Below are positions 41,209 to 53,413 of a stretch of 64,000 nucleotides of DNA, one piece after another. Source of the stretch: Thermohalobaculum sp963700775 (GTDB taxonomy: Bacteria > Pseudomonadota > Alphaproteobacteria > Rhodobacterales > Rhodobacteraceae). The stretch is taken from contig CAVOYU010000015.1 of the NCBI GenBank assembly GCA_963700775.1, forward strand, positions 80,525 to 144,524. The letters run 5' to 3'. Numbering within the stretch: the first letter of the stretch is position 1; each line of letters opens with the position of its first letter. The position numbers were made by a program, and so were the translations under genes. The notes beneath the pieces are model-generated. The model was not told the DNA's origin. It was given only the letters and a program-made list of their open reading frames with translations, and did not search any database.

Positions 41209-42668
41209 CAGGCGATCTCCCGCCAGCGGCGCCCGTCCCGGTGCATCAGCATCAGCGCGTCCTCGGGGCCGGAGGAGCCGGCGTCATAGGGCTTCGGCTG
41301 GTCCTGGCGCTCCTCCCAGGCGCTGACGACCGGGTCGATCCAGGCCCAGGCGGCCTCCACCTCGTCGCCGCGCATGAACAGCGTCTGGTCGCCCCGGATC
41401 ACGTCCATCACCAGCCGCTCATAGGCGTCCGGCATCCTCAGCGCCGGCCGCCCCAGCCCCTCGGCGAAGGTCATGTCAAGCTCGGCCCCGGTCAGCCGCA
41501 TGCCGCCGGGGCCGGGGTCCTTGATGGTCATGCCGAGCATGATCCCCTCGTCAGGCTGCAGCCGGATCGCCAGCACGTTCGGCGCCGGATGGCCGCCCTC
41601 GCCCGGAAAGATCGAATGCGGCACGTCCTTGAACTGCACGGCGATCTCGGACATCCGCGCGCGCAGGCGCTTGCCGGTACGCAGATAGAACGGAACCCCG
41701 TTCCAGCGCCAGTTCTCGATCCGGGCCTTCAGCGCGACGAAGCTCTCGGTCCGCGACTCGGGCCTGCCGGCCTCCTGGGCATAGGCCGGCTGGCCGTTCG
41801 CGGCGCGGTACTGACCGCGCACCACCGCGTCGGGAAAGCGCACCGGCGCCAGCGCGCGGAGCACCTTCAGCTTCTCGTCGCGCACCGCGTCGGCCTCGAA
41901 CCGGCCCGGCGGCTCCATGGCGATCAGGCAGAGGAGCTGCATCAGGTGGTTCTGCACCATGTCCCGCATGGCGCCGACGCCATCGTAATAGGCGCCCCGC
42001 CCGCCGATGCCGGCGCTCTCGGCGACGGTGATCTGCACGTGGTCGATATGGCGCGCGTTCCACAGCGGCTCGAACAGCGCATTGGCGAAGCGCAGCGCCA
42101 TCAGGTTCTGGACCGTCTCCTTGCCCAGATAGTGATCGATCCGGTAGACCTGCCGCTCGTCGAAGGCCGCCGACAGCTCGGCGTTGAGGTCGCGCGCCGA
42201 GGCGAGGTCGTGGCCGAGCGGCTTCTCGACCACGATCCGCGCCGTGCCGCCGCCGATCCCGCTCGCCGCGATGTGCCGGGCGATCGGCCCGAAGAGCCCC
42301 GGCGCCACGGCCAGATAGAAGGCGCGCGGCCGGGCCGGGTCATCGGGCAGCGCGGCACGGAGCCGGTCCCAGCCCTCCTCGGTGGTGGCGTCGATCCGCA
42401 CGTAGTCGAGGCAGGCGAGGAAGCGGTCCCGGACCGCCGGATCGATCCCGCCGCCCACGAACTCGTCCAGCGCCGCCGCGGCCGCGGCCCGGAACCCGGC
42501 GCGATCCAGGTCCGAGCGCGCGGCACCGATCACCCGTGCGCCCTCGGGCATCTGCCCGTCCTCCATCCGGTGATAGAGCGCCGGGATCAGCTTGCGGCGC
42601 GCGAGATCGCCGGTGACGCCGAAGACCACCAGGTCGAAGGGCTCGACGGGGACGACGCGGGCGACCAT
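41208..42668 (-). CDS. zwf: Glucose-6-phosphate 1-dehydrogenase
   Basis: Oxidises glucose-6-P to 6-phosphogluconolactone with NAD(P)+. 486 residues. The start at 42668 has AAGGAG 8 bp upstream. NAD(P) fold VVFGVTGDLARRKLIPALY, catalytic site RIDHYLGKETVQNLMALRF and substrate Lys in VVEKPLGHDL are all present. First gene of the zwf-pgl-edd-pgi operon, which defines Entner-Doudoroff glucose use. Confidence 0.95.
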   Translation of the reverse strand: MVARVVPVEPFDLVVFGVTGDLARRKLIPALYHRMEDGQMPEGARVIGAARSDLDRAGFRAAAAAALDEFVGGGIDPAVRDRFLACLDYVRIDATTEEGWDRLRAALPDDPARPRAFYLAVAPGLFGPIARHIAASGIGGGTARIVVEKPLGHDLASARDLNAELSAAFDERQVYRIDHYLGKETVQNLMALRFANALFEPLWNARHIDHVQITVAESAGIGGRGAYYDGVGAMRDMVQNHLMQLLCLIAMEPPGRFEADAVRDEKLKVLRALAPVRFPDAVVRGQYRAANGQPAYAQEAGRPESRTESFVALKARIENWRWNGVPFYLRTGKRLRARMSEIAVQFKDVPHSIFPGEGGHPAPNVLAIRLQPDEGIMLGMTIKDPGPGGMRLTGAELDMTFAEGLGRPALRMPDAYERLVMDVIRGDQTLFMRGDEVEAAWAWIDPVVSAWEERQDQPKPYDAGSSGPEDALMLMHRDGRRWREIA

Positions 42669-42812
42669 GGGCAGGCTCCTTGCTCGACATCCGGTGCCGG
42701 CGCCGAATCCGCGGCGGCCCGGGCCGGAGCCGACCTTAGCGAAGTTCCGCCGGCAGGTCAGTCCGGTCTTGGTCGGCGGACGCAATTCGCGGACCCGCCC
42801 CTGCGGCGGCCT

Positions 42813-44294
42813 TCAGTCCCCTGCCCCCAGCCTCAGCGCGTGGCGCATGACGTGGAAGATGTAGTTCTGCTCGACCGTGCCCGAGAACAGCCCGGCCATC
42901 GGCCCCCGTGCGAAGACCGCGACGTCGGCCGCGCCGTGACCGCCCGGCGGCAGCGCGGCGGGAGACGCCGCCCCCCGAACCGCCCCCGGAGCCGGCACCG
43001 GAGATCGTACCGCCGCGCCCGGCGCGACCGGCAGCGGCCCGGCACCGCGCTGCGGCGCGTGCTCGACCGGCGGCGGGTTCAGGGCCGGGTCCCAGCCCGC
43101 CAGCCCGGCGACCGCCGATCCGCGCGGACCCCGGTTCAGCGGCGGCAGCCGGTGGTCGTGATCGCTGGTGACGATGATCAGGGTCTCGGCCGGGTCGGTC
43201 ATCGCCGCGGCCGCCGCCACCGCCCGGTCGAAAGCCAGCCCGTCGGTGATCGCCCGGTTGACGTCGTTGCCATGGAGGGCGACGTCGATCAGGCCGCCCT
43301 CGACCATCAGGAAGTAGCCTTCCGGGTCGCGCGCCAGCAGCCGGATCGCGGCCCGGGTCATCTCGGCCAGCGACGGCTCGCCGCCCCAATCGGCGTCGCG
43401 GTCGACGTCATAGGCCATGTGCGAGGGGCTGAAGATCCCCAGCACCCGCTCCGGCTCGGTCTCCGCCAGGCGATCGAACTCCGCCCGGGTGTGCAGCACC
43501 GTCCGGCCCGGCCCGCCGTCGCGCCACTCGGCGATCAGGTCGCGGCCGTCGCGCCGCCGGCCCGGAGCCCGCTCGATGTCCAGTACCCCCTCCGGCAGCA
43601 GCATCTGCCGCCCGCCGCCCATCGCGACGGTGAAGGGGAACGCCGCCAGCTGCCGGGCGATATCGACGCAGGGCGCGCCCGGCGGCAGGGCCGCATCGTC
43701 CTCCCAGTCGCGGTTGGCGCTGTGGGCATAGACCGCCGCCGGGGTCGCATGGGTCAGCCGGCTGGTGGTGACGATGCCGACCGCGAGGCCGCGCGCCGCC
43801 GCGATCTCGCCCAGCGTCTCCGCCGGATGGGCCAGCCCCGAGGCGCAGTCGCCCCTGACCGCCGCGGGCCCGACCCCCAGCACGCCCTTCCGCGTCTTGA
43901 TCCCGGTCAGCATCGCCGTGGCGGTGCCCGCCGAATCCGGGATCTGGGCGTCGGTGTTCCAGGTCTTGGCCAGCGCCAGGCCGGGAAACGCCTCCCAGGA
44001 CAGCATCGCCTCCTCGCCGGCCAGGCCACTCAGCTGGCCCGAGGCGATGCGGATGGCGGTCGCAAGCTCGATCCCCATGCCGTCGGCGATGAACAGGATC
44101 ACGTTCCTGGCCCGCTTCGCGCCCGGCATCGCCGCCAGCCGCCCGGCGAGAGCCGCCTCGGCCTGCCGGAAGGTGGGATCGCCCGCCTGCGGCAGCCCGG
44201 CGGCGGGGGCGCCCGCAACCGCCAGCGCCAACGCCAGCGCGACCGCCGCCGGAAGGCGGATCAGGGGCAGAAGCGCTGGGCTGAACCGCCGCAT
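42813..44294 (-). CDS. Alkaline phosphatase (PhoA superfamily), secreted
   Basis: 493 residues. An N-terminal signal (LLPLIRLPAAVALALALAVAGAPAAG) sends it to the periplasm. The metal site opens with NVILFIADGMGIE; the nucleophile Ser is in DSAGTATAMLTG; late metal ligands are in TSDHDHRLPP. Residues ~410-460 hold a Pro/Ala-rich loop. It ends 145 bp upstream of zwf on the same strand. I see no clear Pho box. The frame is intact. The start at 44294 has only a weak ribosome site; the ATG is chosen from the signal peptide. Confidence 0.88.
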   Translation of the reverse strand: MRRFSPALLPLIRLPAAVALALALAVAGAPAAGLPQAGDPTFRQAEAALAGRLAAMPGAKRARNVILFIADGMGIELATAIRIASGQLSGLAGEEAMLSWEAFPGLALAKTWNTDAQIPDSAGTATAMLTGIKTRKGVLGVGPAAVRGDCASGLAHPAETLGEIAAARGLAVGIVTTSRLTHATPAAVYAHSANRDWEDDAALPPGAPCVDIARQLAAFPFTVAMGGGRQMLLPEGVLDIERAPGRRRDGRDLIAEWRDGGPGRTVLHTRAEFDRLAETEPERVLGIFSPSHMAYDVDRDADWGGEPSLAEMTRAAIRLLARDPEGYFLMVEGGLIDVALHGNDVNRAITDGLAFDRAVAAAAAMTDPAETLIIVTSDHDHRLPPLNRGPRGSAVAGLAGWDPALNPPPVEHAPQRGAGPLPVAPGAAVRSPVPAPGAVRGAASPAALPPGGHGAADVAVFARGPMAGLFSGTVEQNYIFHVMRHALRLGAGD

Positions 44295-44368
44295 CCGGGC
44301 TCGACCGCCGATCTCGACAAGGGCGGCGACTATGACAGCCCGGCAAGAGGCTGCCAAGGCGGCGGGTG

Positions 44369-45001
44369 TCACCCCAGCGCCGCCGCCAGCGCCGCCGCCA
44401 GGGCGGCGATCTCGGCGGCCGCCTTCGAGGTCCGGGCGATCTCGGTGACCCCCGCCCCCTGGGCGAAGGCGTCGGCGAAGGCCAGACGGGCGCCGATGCG
44501 GGGCTCGAGCACCGGCGCGCCGGCCTCGGCCAGGGCCGCGGCGGCGGCCTCGGCGGCGCGGCCGCGCGGCGGAAAGCGGTTCAGCACCACCCCGTGGGGG
44601 CGGCGTTCCTTGCGCGCCATCTCTAAGGTCGCCCGGCTGGCCCAGACATCGGGCATGCTGGGCTGGCAGGGGATCAGCACGAAATCCGCCGCCCGCATGG
44701 CGCCGCGCCCCAGCACGTCGGCCGAACCCGGCGCGTCCACCAGCACCAGGTCGTGCTTGCGCGCCGCCTCGCCGATGTCGCTGGTGGCGCGCCAGTCGGC
44801 GCTCTCGATCAGCGCGACCCGCCCGGCGCCGCCGGGCCGCTTCGCCCGCTCGGCGAACCAGGCGGCGGTCGAGCGCTGCGGGTCGAGGTCGATCAGCGCA
44901 ACCCGGTCGCCGCCCGAAGCGCGGAAGGCGGCGAGCTGGGTCAGGAGCGTGGTCTTGCCGGCGCCCCCCTTCTGCTGCGCGAACAGTATCACCTTGCCCA
45001 T
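44369..45001 (-). CDS. ParA-family ATPase (orphan)
   Basis: 210-residue Walker-type ATPase: deviant Walker A QQKGGAGKTTLLTQLA, Walker A' region VALIDLDPQRSTAAWF and Walker B DLVLVDAPGSADV. No parB, parS or cargo gene is next to it, so its cargo is unknown; it is not a sign of a plasmid by itself. It ends 74 bp before the phosphatase start. The start region is divergent from the glycine riboswitch. Confidence 0.82.
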   Translation of the reverse strand: MGKVILFAQQKGGAGKTTLLTQLAAFRASGGDRVALIDLDPQRSTAAWFAERAKRPGGAGRVALIESADWRATSDIGEAARKHDLVLVDAPGSADVLGRGAMRAADFVLIPCQPSMPDVWASRATLEMARKERRPHGVVLNRFPPRGRAAEAAAAALAEAGAPVLEPRIGARLAFADAFAQGAGVTEIARTSKAAAEIAALAAALAAALG

Positions 45002-45112
45002 CGGTGCCTCCCCGGCTCAGGAATCGTGGTTTCGCTGCACCGCACAACATACGGCGCCCTGAGACCCGCGTCCAATGCCAACAGCCGCCGCCGCGAGAGC
45101 CGCCGCGCGGGG

Positions 45113-45141
45113 TTGCCTTCCGCCGCGGCCTTGGCATACCT
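45113..45141 (+). promoter_or_regulatory. Possible sigma70 promoter for the gcv operon
   Basis: TTGCCT (45113-45118) followed after 17 bp by ATACCT (45136-45141), 12 bp before the glycine riboswitch. The -35 matches well, the -10 only moderately. Position is the main support. Confidence 0.35.
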
Positions 45142-45152
45142 TGGCCGCGCCC

Positions 45153-45320
45153 ACTGGGAGAGACTGGCACGCGGACCCGCTCCGCCGGGCCGGCGCCGAA
45201 GGAGTAACCGCCCCGGAAACTCTCAGGCAGAAGGACCAGCCCCGGGCGAAGACACTCTGGAGAGAGGTGCCACAGCACCCGCCGACGGGATAACTCTCTC
45301 AGGCGAAAGGACAGAGGGGG
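45153..45320 (+). ncRNA. Tandem glycine riboswitch
   Basis: Two consecutive gcvT-type aptamers. The first runs from ACTGGGAGAGAC through GCCGAAGGAGTAA and CTCTCAGGCAGAAGGACC; the second from GAAGACACTCTGGAGAGA through GCCGACGGGATAA and CTCTCAGGCGAAAGGACAG. These are the hallmark conserved strands of the glycine riboswitch. It sits 95 bp before gcvT and should switch on glycine cleavage when glycine is high. Confidence 0.95.
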
Positions 45321-45414
45321 CGCGAGACCGACGCGGTGCAGCGGCCGCGTGACCGACTTGCGCCGGAGAGCGGCTGTGCGCAGCCTCCCGGCAGGAAAAC
45401 TGGGAGGCGCCGAC

Positions 45415-46557
45415 TTGACAGAGACTGACAGCCTGAAGACGACCCCGCTCCACGGGCTCCATATCGAGCTCGGCGCCCGGATGGTGCCCTTCGCCGGCTA
45501 CGACATGCCGGTGCAGTACCCGATGGGCGTGATGAAGGAGCATCTGCACACGCGGGCGCAGGCGGGCCTGTTCGATGTCAGTCACATGGGCCAGATGGTG
45601 CTCAGGCCGCGCTCCGGCGATGTCGCCGACGCCGCGCGGGCGCTGGAGCGGCTGGTGCCGGTCGATATCCTGGGGCTGGGAGAGGGGCGGCAGCGCTATG
45701 CGCTGTTCACCAATGCCCAGGGCGGCATTCTCGACGACCTGATGGTGACCAACCGCGGCGACCACCTGTTCCTGGTGGTCAATGCGGCCTGCAAGGACGC
45801 CGACGAGGCCCATCTGCGGCTGACCCTCTTCGATGCCTGCCACATCGAGCGGCTTGACGGCCGCGCGCTGCTGGCGCTGCAGGGGCCCGCGGCGGGCGCG
45901 GTGCTGGAGGCGATGGCGCCGGAGAGCGCGGCAATGCGGTTCATGGACGTGCGCGCGCTGACCCTGGCCGGGGCCGACTGCATCGTCTCGCGCTCGGGCT
46001 ATTCCGGCGAGGACGGGTTCGAGATCTCGGTCCCGGACGAGGCCGCGGCGGACCTGGCGCGGGCGCTGCTCGCCCACGAGGCGGTCGAGCCGATCGGCCT
46101 CGGCGCCCGCGACTCGCTCCGGCTCGAGGCCGGGCTCTGCCTCTACGGCTCGGATCTGGACATCACCACCTCGCCGGTCGAGGCGGCGCTGGAATGGGCG
46201 GTGCAGAAGGTGCGCCGCCCGGGCGGCGAGCGCGAGGGCGGGTTCCCCGGCGCCGACCGGATCCTGAACGAGTTCGCCGGCGGCGCCTCGCGGCGACGGG
46301 TCGGCCTGCTGCCCGAGGGCCGCGCGCCGGTCCGGGGCGGCGCCGCCCTCTATGCCGGGGGGAACGATGCCGAGCCTGTCGGGGCGGTGACCTCCGGCGG
46401 CTTCGGGCCGAGCCTGAACGGGCCGATGGCGATGGGCTACGTGCCGGCCGCCCTCGCCGCCACCGGGACCCGGCTTTTCGCCGATGTGCGGGGCAAGCGG
46501 CTGCCGGTCGCGGTCGCCGACATGCCTTTCGTCAAGCCGAACTACAAGCGGGGCTGA
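45415..46557 (+). CDS. gcvT: Glycine cleavage system T protein (aminomethyltransferase)
   Basis: Transfers the methylene group from aminomethyl-lipoyl-H protein to tetrahydrofolate. 380 residues: TTPLHGLHIELGARMVPFAG, YPMGVMKEHLHTR, DVSHMGQM and the folate-site SRSGYSGEDGFE are all typical. I chose the TTG at 45415 because GGGAGG lies 8 bp before it and the usual protein begins there; a GTG at 45349 would add 22 non-conserved residues. It follows the riboswitch and leads gcvT-gcvH-gcvP. Confidence 0.92.
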   Translation: MTETDSLKTTPLHGLHIELGARMVPFAGYDMPVQYPMGVMKEHLHTRAQAGLFDVSHMGQMVLRPRSGDVADAARALERLVPVDILGLGEGRQRYALFTNAQGGILDDLMVTNRGDHLFLVVNAACKDADEAHLRLTLFDACHIERLDGRALLALQGPAAGAVLEAMAPESAAMRFMDVRALTLAGADCIVSRSGYSGEDGFEISVPDEAAADLARALLAHEAVEPIGLGARDSLRLEAGLCLYGSDLDITTSPVEAALEWAVQKVRRPGGEREGGFPGADRILNEFAGGASRRRVGLLPEGRAPVRGGAALYAGGNDAEPVGAVTSGGFGPSLNGPMAMGYVPAALAATGTRLFADVRGKRLPVAVADMPFVKPNYKRG

Positions 46558-46602
46558 GCCGGAAAGGCCGGCCCGCACCAACCAGCGAGAGGGAGGAATC
46601 GC

Positions 46603-46966
46603 ATGCTGAAATTCACCGATGACCACGAGTGGCTGAAGGTCGAGGGCGGCGTCGCCACGGTCGGCATCACCGAGCACGCCACCGAGCAGCTCGGCGACCT
46701 GGTCTTCGTCGAGCTGCCCGAAGTCGGGCGCCAGCTTCGAGAAGGGCGACACCGCCGCGACGCTGGAATCGGTCAAGGCCGCGTCCGACGTCTACGCGCC
46801 GCTCGGCGGCGAGGTCATCGAGATCAACCAGGCCATCGTCGACGACCCCTCGATCGTGAACTCGGACCCGATGGGCGCCGGCTGGTTCTTCAAGCTGAAG
46901 CTCGCCGACGCTTCCGCCGCCGACGGACTGATGGACGAGGCCGCCTACAAGGCGATGATCGGCTGA
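46603..46966 (+). CDS. gcvH: Glycine cleavage system H protein, frameshifted
   Basis: Lipoyl carrier of the glycine cleavage complex. MLKFTDDHEWLKVEGG at the N-terminus and TLESVKAASDVYAPLGGEV around the lipoylated Lys are diagnostic. One extra C near 46734 breaks the frame before FEKGD; removing it gives 120 residues and the TGA at 46964, 11 bp before gcvP. A ribosome site GAGAGGGAGG precedes the ATG. Confidence 0.9.
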
Positions 46967-46977
46967 GGAGAGGCCCC

Positions 46978-49843
<2,866 letters not shown>

Positions 49844-49949
49844 GCGCCGACCCGAGCGCGGACCCGCGACGCCCGGGCTCGCTGCGCGACGTCCGGAGCC
49901 GGCGCTCGGCGCCACGGCCAGGCACCGGGGCGCAGGTTGTCCCGCGCCG

Positions 49950-52900
49950 CTACGCGGCCAATGCCGCCCGTGCCCGGCGGAGCGCCTGTGTCGAGCGCCG
50001 GTCGCCGGATCGCTCGCCTGCGTCGATCAGTTGGTCCAGCGTTGCAGCCAGCGCCTCCGACCGCTCGCCGCGCCCGAACCGCGCGAGTGCGATCGCCCGC
50101 TGGCCGTAGTGGTGCCCGAGCGAGAGCTCCTCGGCGGTGAAGCGGCGGGTCAGTTCGACACCATGTCGCTCGGCCTCGTCATACTGCCCGGCGTCGAGGC
50201 GGGCTTCGATGGCAAAATGGTGGAAAAACACATGGTTATGGGCGAGACCATTGCCGGCGAGCAGCGCCGCGCCCTCCTCCAGCGCGGCTTCCCGTTCGCC
50301 CGGGTCGCCGGTGACCATCGCCAGGCCGCCGAGGACCATCGGACCCATGAAGGACATTCCCGCTTCGCGGTGAATCGCGAGCGACGCGCGCATCAGATCG
50401 ACGGAACTCTCCGAATTGCCCAGATAGTGGTCGATCTCGGCGGTGAACAGCATTCCTTCGCCCTGAAACCTGCGCGCGCCGAGTTCGCGGGCGAGTTCAC
50501 CCGACAGGCTCGCGTGTCTTCGCGCGTCATGAAGCTCGCCATTCATCAGGAAATGATGGGCGGCGGCGTGATGGGCGATGATCTGTGCCCGGCCGTAACC
50601 TACCCGCTGCGCGGCCTCGATGCCCTCGAATGCGGTGATCCGGCCGAGCTCCGGCTCGCCGCTCCACAATGCCGTCAGGGCGAGCATCGGCAGGTTGGCG
50701 ACCTCGATCCGGCCGAAGCCGTGAGCCCGGCTGATCTCGATGCACTGGCGGAACCGCTCGCGGGCCGTCCGGAAGCGGCCACGCATGTATTCGGCGTCGG
50801 CCAGGCCGCTCAGCGCGGCGGCCTCCAGTTCCACCGAACCGGCCTCGCGCGCCAGTTCAAGCGCCAGACCGTGCTCGCGCAGGCAGCCATCGAAGTCGCC
50901 TCTCGGAAACAACAGATTGCCGCGCAGGTAATGCGCCCGGGCCTCCGCGGCCTTCAGGCCCAGGGGCCGGGCGGCGGCCTCGGCCGCATCGAGATCGGCG
51001 AGCGCGCCGGCGGTGTCCTCGGTGATCCGCTTCACCCCGGCAAGCCCCAGCCAGGCCCGGCAGCGCCGCTCGTCATCGGGGGCGTCCCGAAGCGCCGCTC
51101 CGAAGGCCCGCCCGGCTTCCTCCAGCGCGCCGGTGTCGTGCCGGGCTTCGCCGAGCGCGAGGGCGAGGTCGACCCGGTCGGCAGCGGCATCGGCGACCGC
51201 CAGCCCCTTCTCGAGCAGCGCAAGCGCGTGATCGTATCGGTAACGCGCCATCTCCGCGCGCGCGGCATCGTGCAGCGCCCGGGGTGCAAGCGGGTCGCCC
51301 GCCAGCAGCAGATGCTCCGCCCGCAGGCCGGGGTCGGTGGCCTCGAACCACTCCGCCGCCTTCAGATGCAACCGTGCCCGCGGCCCGCTCAGCATCGATT
51401 CGTAGACGCCGTCGCGGACCAGCGCGTGCGCGAACAGGAAATCGTCGCCCTCCGGGCGCAGCAGCTGGTGGCGCATCAGCGCGGCGCAGTCGTAGCCGGG
51501 TGACTGGATCAGCATGCGCAGCCCCGCAAGGGGCACGCGCTGGCCGAACACCGAGGCTGCCTGCAGGGCCCGCTTGTCCTGGGGCGCAAGCCGGTCCATC
51601 CGGGCGAGCACCAGGCTCTGGATGGTTCCCGGTACCGCGGCGGACGCGCTCTCGGCGGCGTTCTGCAGCAGCTGTTCGAGGAACAGCGGGTTGCCGGCCG
51701 CGCGCTCGAGGCACTCGCTCACCCGGTCCTTGTTCGTGCGCAGGAAGCCAGCCGCCATGGACATGGCCTCGTCCACCCGCAGCGGCCCGAGATTGACGAT
51801 GCTGACCGGCTGCTCGAGGCTCAGCGACCGCCACGCGCCCTCCATCGGGTCGCCCTCGGGCCGCGTCGTCGCCATCAGCGCGACCGGGCACTCCCGCACA
51901 GCCGCGATCACTCCGGCGAGCGCGTCCAGTGTCTGCTCGTCCGCCCAATGCAGGTCCTCGACCAGGATCAGCTGCGGGCGCAGGCGGGCGGCGCGGGCGG
52001 CCAGGCCCGCAACGAGATTGCGCCGCCCGGCGCGCCGCGCCGCGTCGTCCATGGCGTCGTGGATCCGCCGCTGCTCCAGCGGCTGCGGCAGGTCCAGCAG
52101 ATCGTTTAGGAACACCCGGCTCGCTTCGGGCAGCGCGCCGCCTGCAAGCGCAGCATCGGCTGCACCGGCGCGGGCGTCCTTCGCGGACGACTGCGGCAGC
52201 CCCAGAAGGCTGCGCACCAGCGCCGGGACCGCGTCCTGCCCCCTGCGCGAGCCGAAATCGAGCACCAGGCAGCGGTGCAGATCATAGCCCGAGGCCTGGG
52301 CGGCCGCGGCGATCTCTGCCGCAAGGCGGGTCTTGCCGATGCCGGCCGAACCCCGCAGCAGAACGGTCTGACCGTGGCCGGTCTCGGCGATCTCGGTCAG
52401 GATCGCCCGGCACTGGCGAAGCTCCGATCGCCGCCCGACGAAGGGTGCCGCCGCGCTGGCTCCGGCCGTTCCCGCCGGCCCCTCGATCCGCCAGGCCGGG
52501 ACCGGGCGCGCAATGCCCTTCAGCGCCTGAAGGCCCAAGGGCGCCGCGGAGAACACCCCCGCGGTCCGCCGCCGCACATCCTCCGAGACAAAGGTCTCGC
52601 CCGGTCCGGCGGCATCCTGCAGCCGCGCCGCCAGATTCACCGACTCTCCGGTGACGGTGTAGCTGCGGTGGCTGTCGCTGCCGGTGCCGCTGGCCACCAC
52701 CTGCCCGCTGGCGATGCCGACATGCAGGCGCAGCGGAATGCCGCCGGCATCGATGAGCGCAGCCGCCTCGTGGATCGCGAGCGCCGCGCGGATCGCCCGC
52801 TCCGGGTCGTTGTCATGGGCGACCGGCGCGCCGAAGAGCGCCATGACATTGTCGCCGATATGCTTGTCGACCGTGCCGCCGAGCTCGACGATCACCCGGT

Positions 52901-53243
52901 CGGCGGCCTCGAAGAACCGGTTCAGCAGCTCGTGGGTCCGCTCCGCCCCCAGCCGCTCGGACAGGGGCGTGAAGCCGGCGATGTCGGCGAACAGCACCGT
53001 GACCTGGCGCCGTTCCCCGTCCGCGGATGCGGCGTCCGCCGGCGCCGCCTCCGGCGGCGCGTCGCCGCCGAGTGCCGCGATCGCGGCCAGCAGCCGCTTG
53101 CGGTCGCCGAGCGCCGCCACCCCGAGATCCCGCAGATCCTGGTCGGTGAGATCCCGCAGCAGCGCCGCGTCGACGCGGTTCTGCGCGAAGGACGGCGCAT
53201 ACTCGCCCAGCCCCAGGCTCGTGAGCCAGCCGGCAATATCCAT
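49950..53243 (-). CDS. SAM-domain class III cyclase fused to AAA ATPase and TPR repeats
   Basis: A 1097-residue cytoplasmic signalling protein. Residues 1-65 form a SAM domain (WLTSLGLGEYAPSF). Residues ~80-250 are a class III nucleotidyl cyclase with all key residues: metal Asp in VLFADIAGFT, Lys and Asp in DKHIGDNVMALFG, and the Asn/Arg pair in ESVNLAARLQ. An AAA/STAND-type ATPase follows (Walker A RGSAGIGKTRLA, Walker B LILVEDLHWAD). From ~residue 650 on come TPR-like helical repeats. It converges on gcvP and is divergent from the SDR gene. Regulated cAMP making in answer to protein partners is likely; the signal is unknown. Confidence 0.88.
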   Translation of the reverse strand: MDIAGWLTSLGLGEYAPSFAQNRVDAALLRDLTDQDLRDLGVAALGDRKRLLAAIAALGGDAPPEAAPADAASADGERRQVTVLFADIAGFTPLSERLGAERTHELLNRFFEAADRVIVELGGTVDKHIGDNVMALFGAPVAHDNDPERAIRAALAIHEAAALIDAGGIPLRLHVGIASGQVVASGTGSDSHRSYTVTGESVNLAARLQDAAGPGETFVSEDVRRRTAGVFSAAPLGLQALKGIARPVPAWRIEGPAGTAGASAAAPFVGRRSELRQCRAILTEIAETGHGQTVLLRGSAGIGKTRLAAEIAAAAQASGYDLHRCLVLDFGSRRGQDAVPALVRSLLGLPQSSAKDARAGAADAALAGGALPEASRVFLNDLLDLPQPLEQRRIHDAMDDAARRAGRRNLVAGLAARAARLRPQLILVEDLHWADEQTLDALAGVIAAVRECPVALMATTRPEGDPMEGAWRSLSLEQPVSIVNLGPLRVDEAMSMAAGFLRTNKDRVSECLERAAGNPLFLEQLLQNAAESASAAVPGTIQSLVLARMDRLAPQDKRALQAASVFGQRVPLAGLRMLIQSPGYDCAALMRHQLLRPEGDDFLFAHALVRDGVYESMLSGPRARLHLKAAEWFEATDPGLRAEHLLLAGDPLAPRALHDAARAEMARYRYDHALALLEKGLAVADAAADRVDLALALGEARHDTGALEEAGRAFGAALRDAPDDERRCRAWLGLAGVKRITEDTAGALADLDAAEAAARPLGLKAAEARAHYLRGNLLFPRGDFDGCLREHGLALELAREAGSVELEAAALSGLADAEYMRGRFRTARERFRQCIEISRAHGFGRIEVANLPMLALTALWSGEPELGRITAFEGIEAAQRVGYGRAQIIAHHAAAHHFLMNGELHDARRHASLSGELARELGARRFQGEGMLFTAEIDHYLGNSESSVDLMRASLAIHREAGMSFMGPMVLGGLAMVTGDPGEREAALEEGAALLAGNGLAHNHVFFHHFAIEARLDAGQYDEAERHGVELTRRFTAEELSLGHHYGQRAIALARFGRGERSEALAATLDQLIDAGERSGDRRSTQALRRARAALAA

Positions 53244-53413
53244 CTGATCAGACCGTCTCCATTCGCCGTGTGGAACCCTAGCACAAAGCGCGGCGCCGTG
53301 TGCATCCCGCGCAATCCGGCCGGCGCGCACCCCGCGTGCCGGATTTGCGATTGACCCGGCCGGAGCGAGCGGCGACTAGTTGGGCGCGGGCAGCGAAGGA
53401 GGACTGCACGGGC

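Noticed and set aside
37981..41289. Open frame of about 1100 codons opposite pgi, edd and pgl
   Set aside because: Low-complexity Arg/Pro-rich shadow; the minus-strand genes have full family motifs.
44369..45001. ParA-like gene as sign of a plasmid or partition locus
   Set aside because: No parB, parS, rep gene or origin is visible, and the neighbours are chromosomal metabolism genes.
41241..45062. Very long plus-strand open frame (over 1200 codons) opposite zwf and the phosphatase
   Set aside because: Shadow frame caused by high GC; Arg/Gly/Pro/His-rich with no domain, and it overlaps two clear genes on the other strand.
45349..45414. GTG at 45349 as gcvT start
   Set aside because: The extra 22 residues are not gcvT-like, and the TTG at 45415 has a proper ribosome site.
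50000..51500. Open frame of about 700 codons opposite the cyclase/TPR gene
   Set aside because: No recognisable motif; the minus-strand protein explains the sequence.
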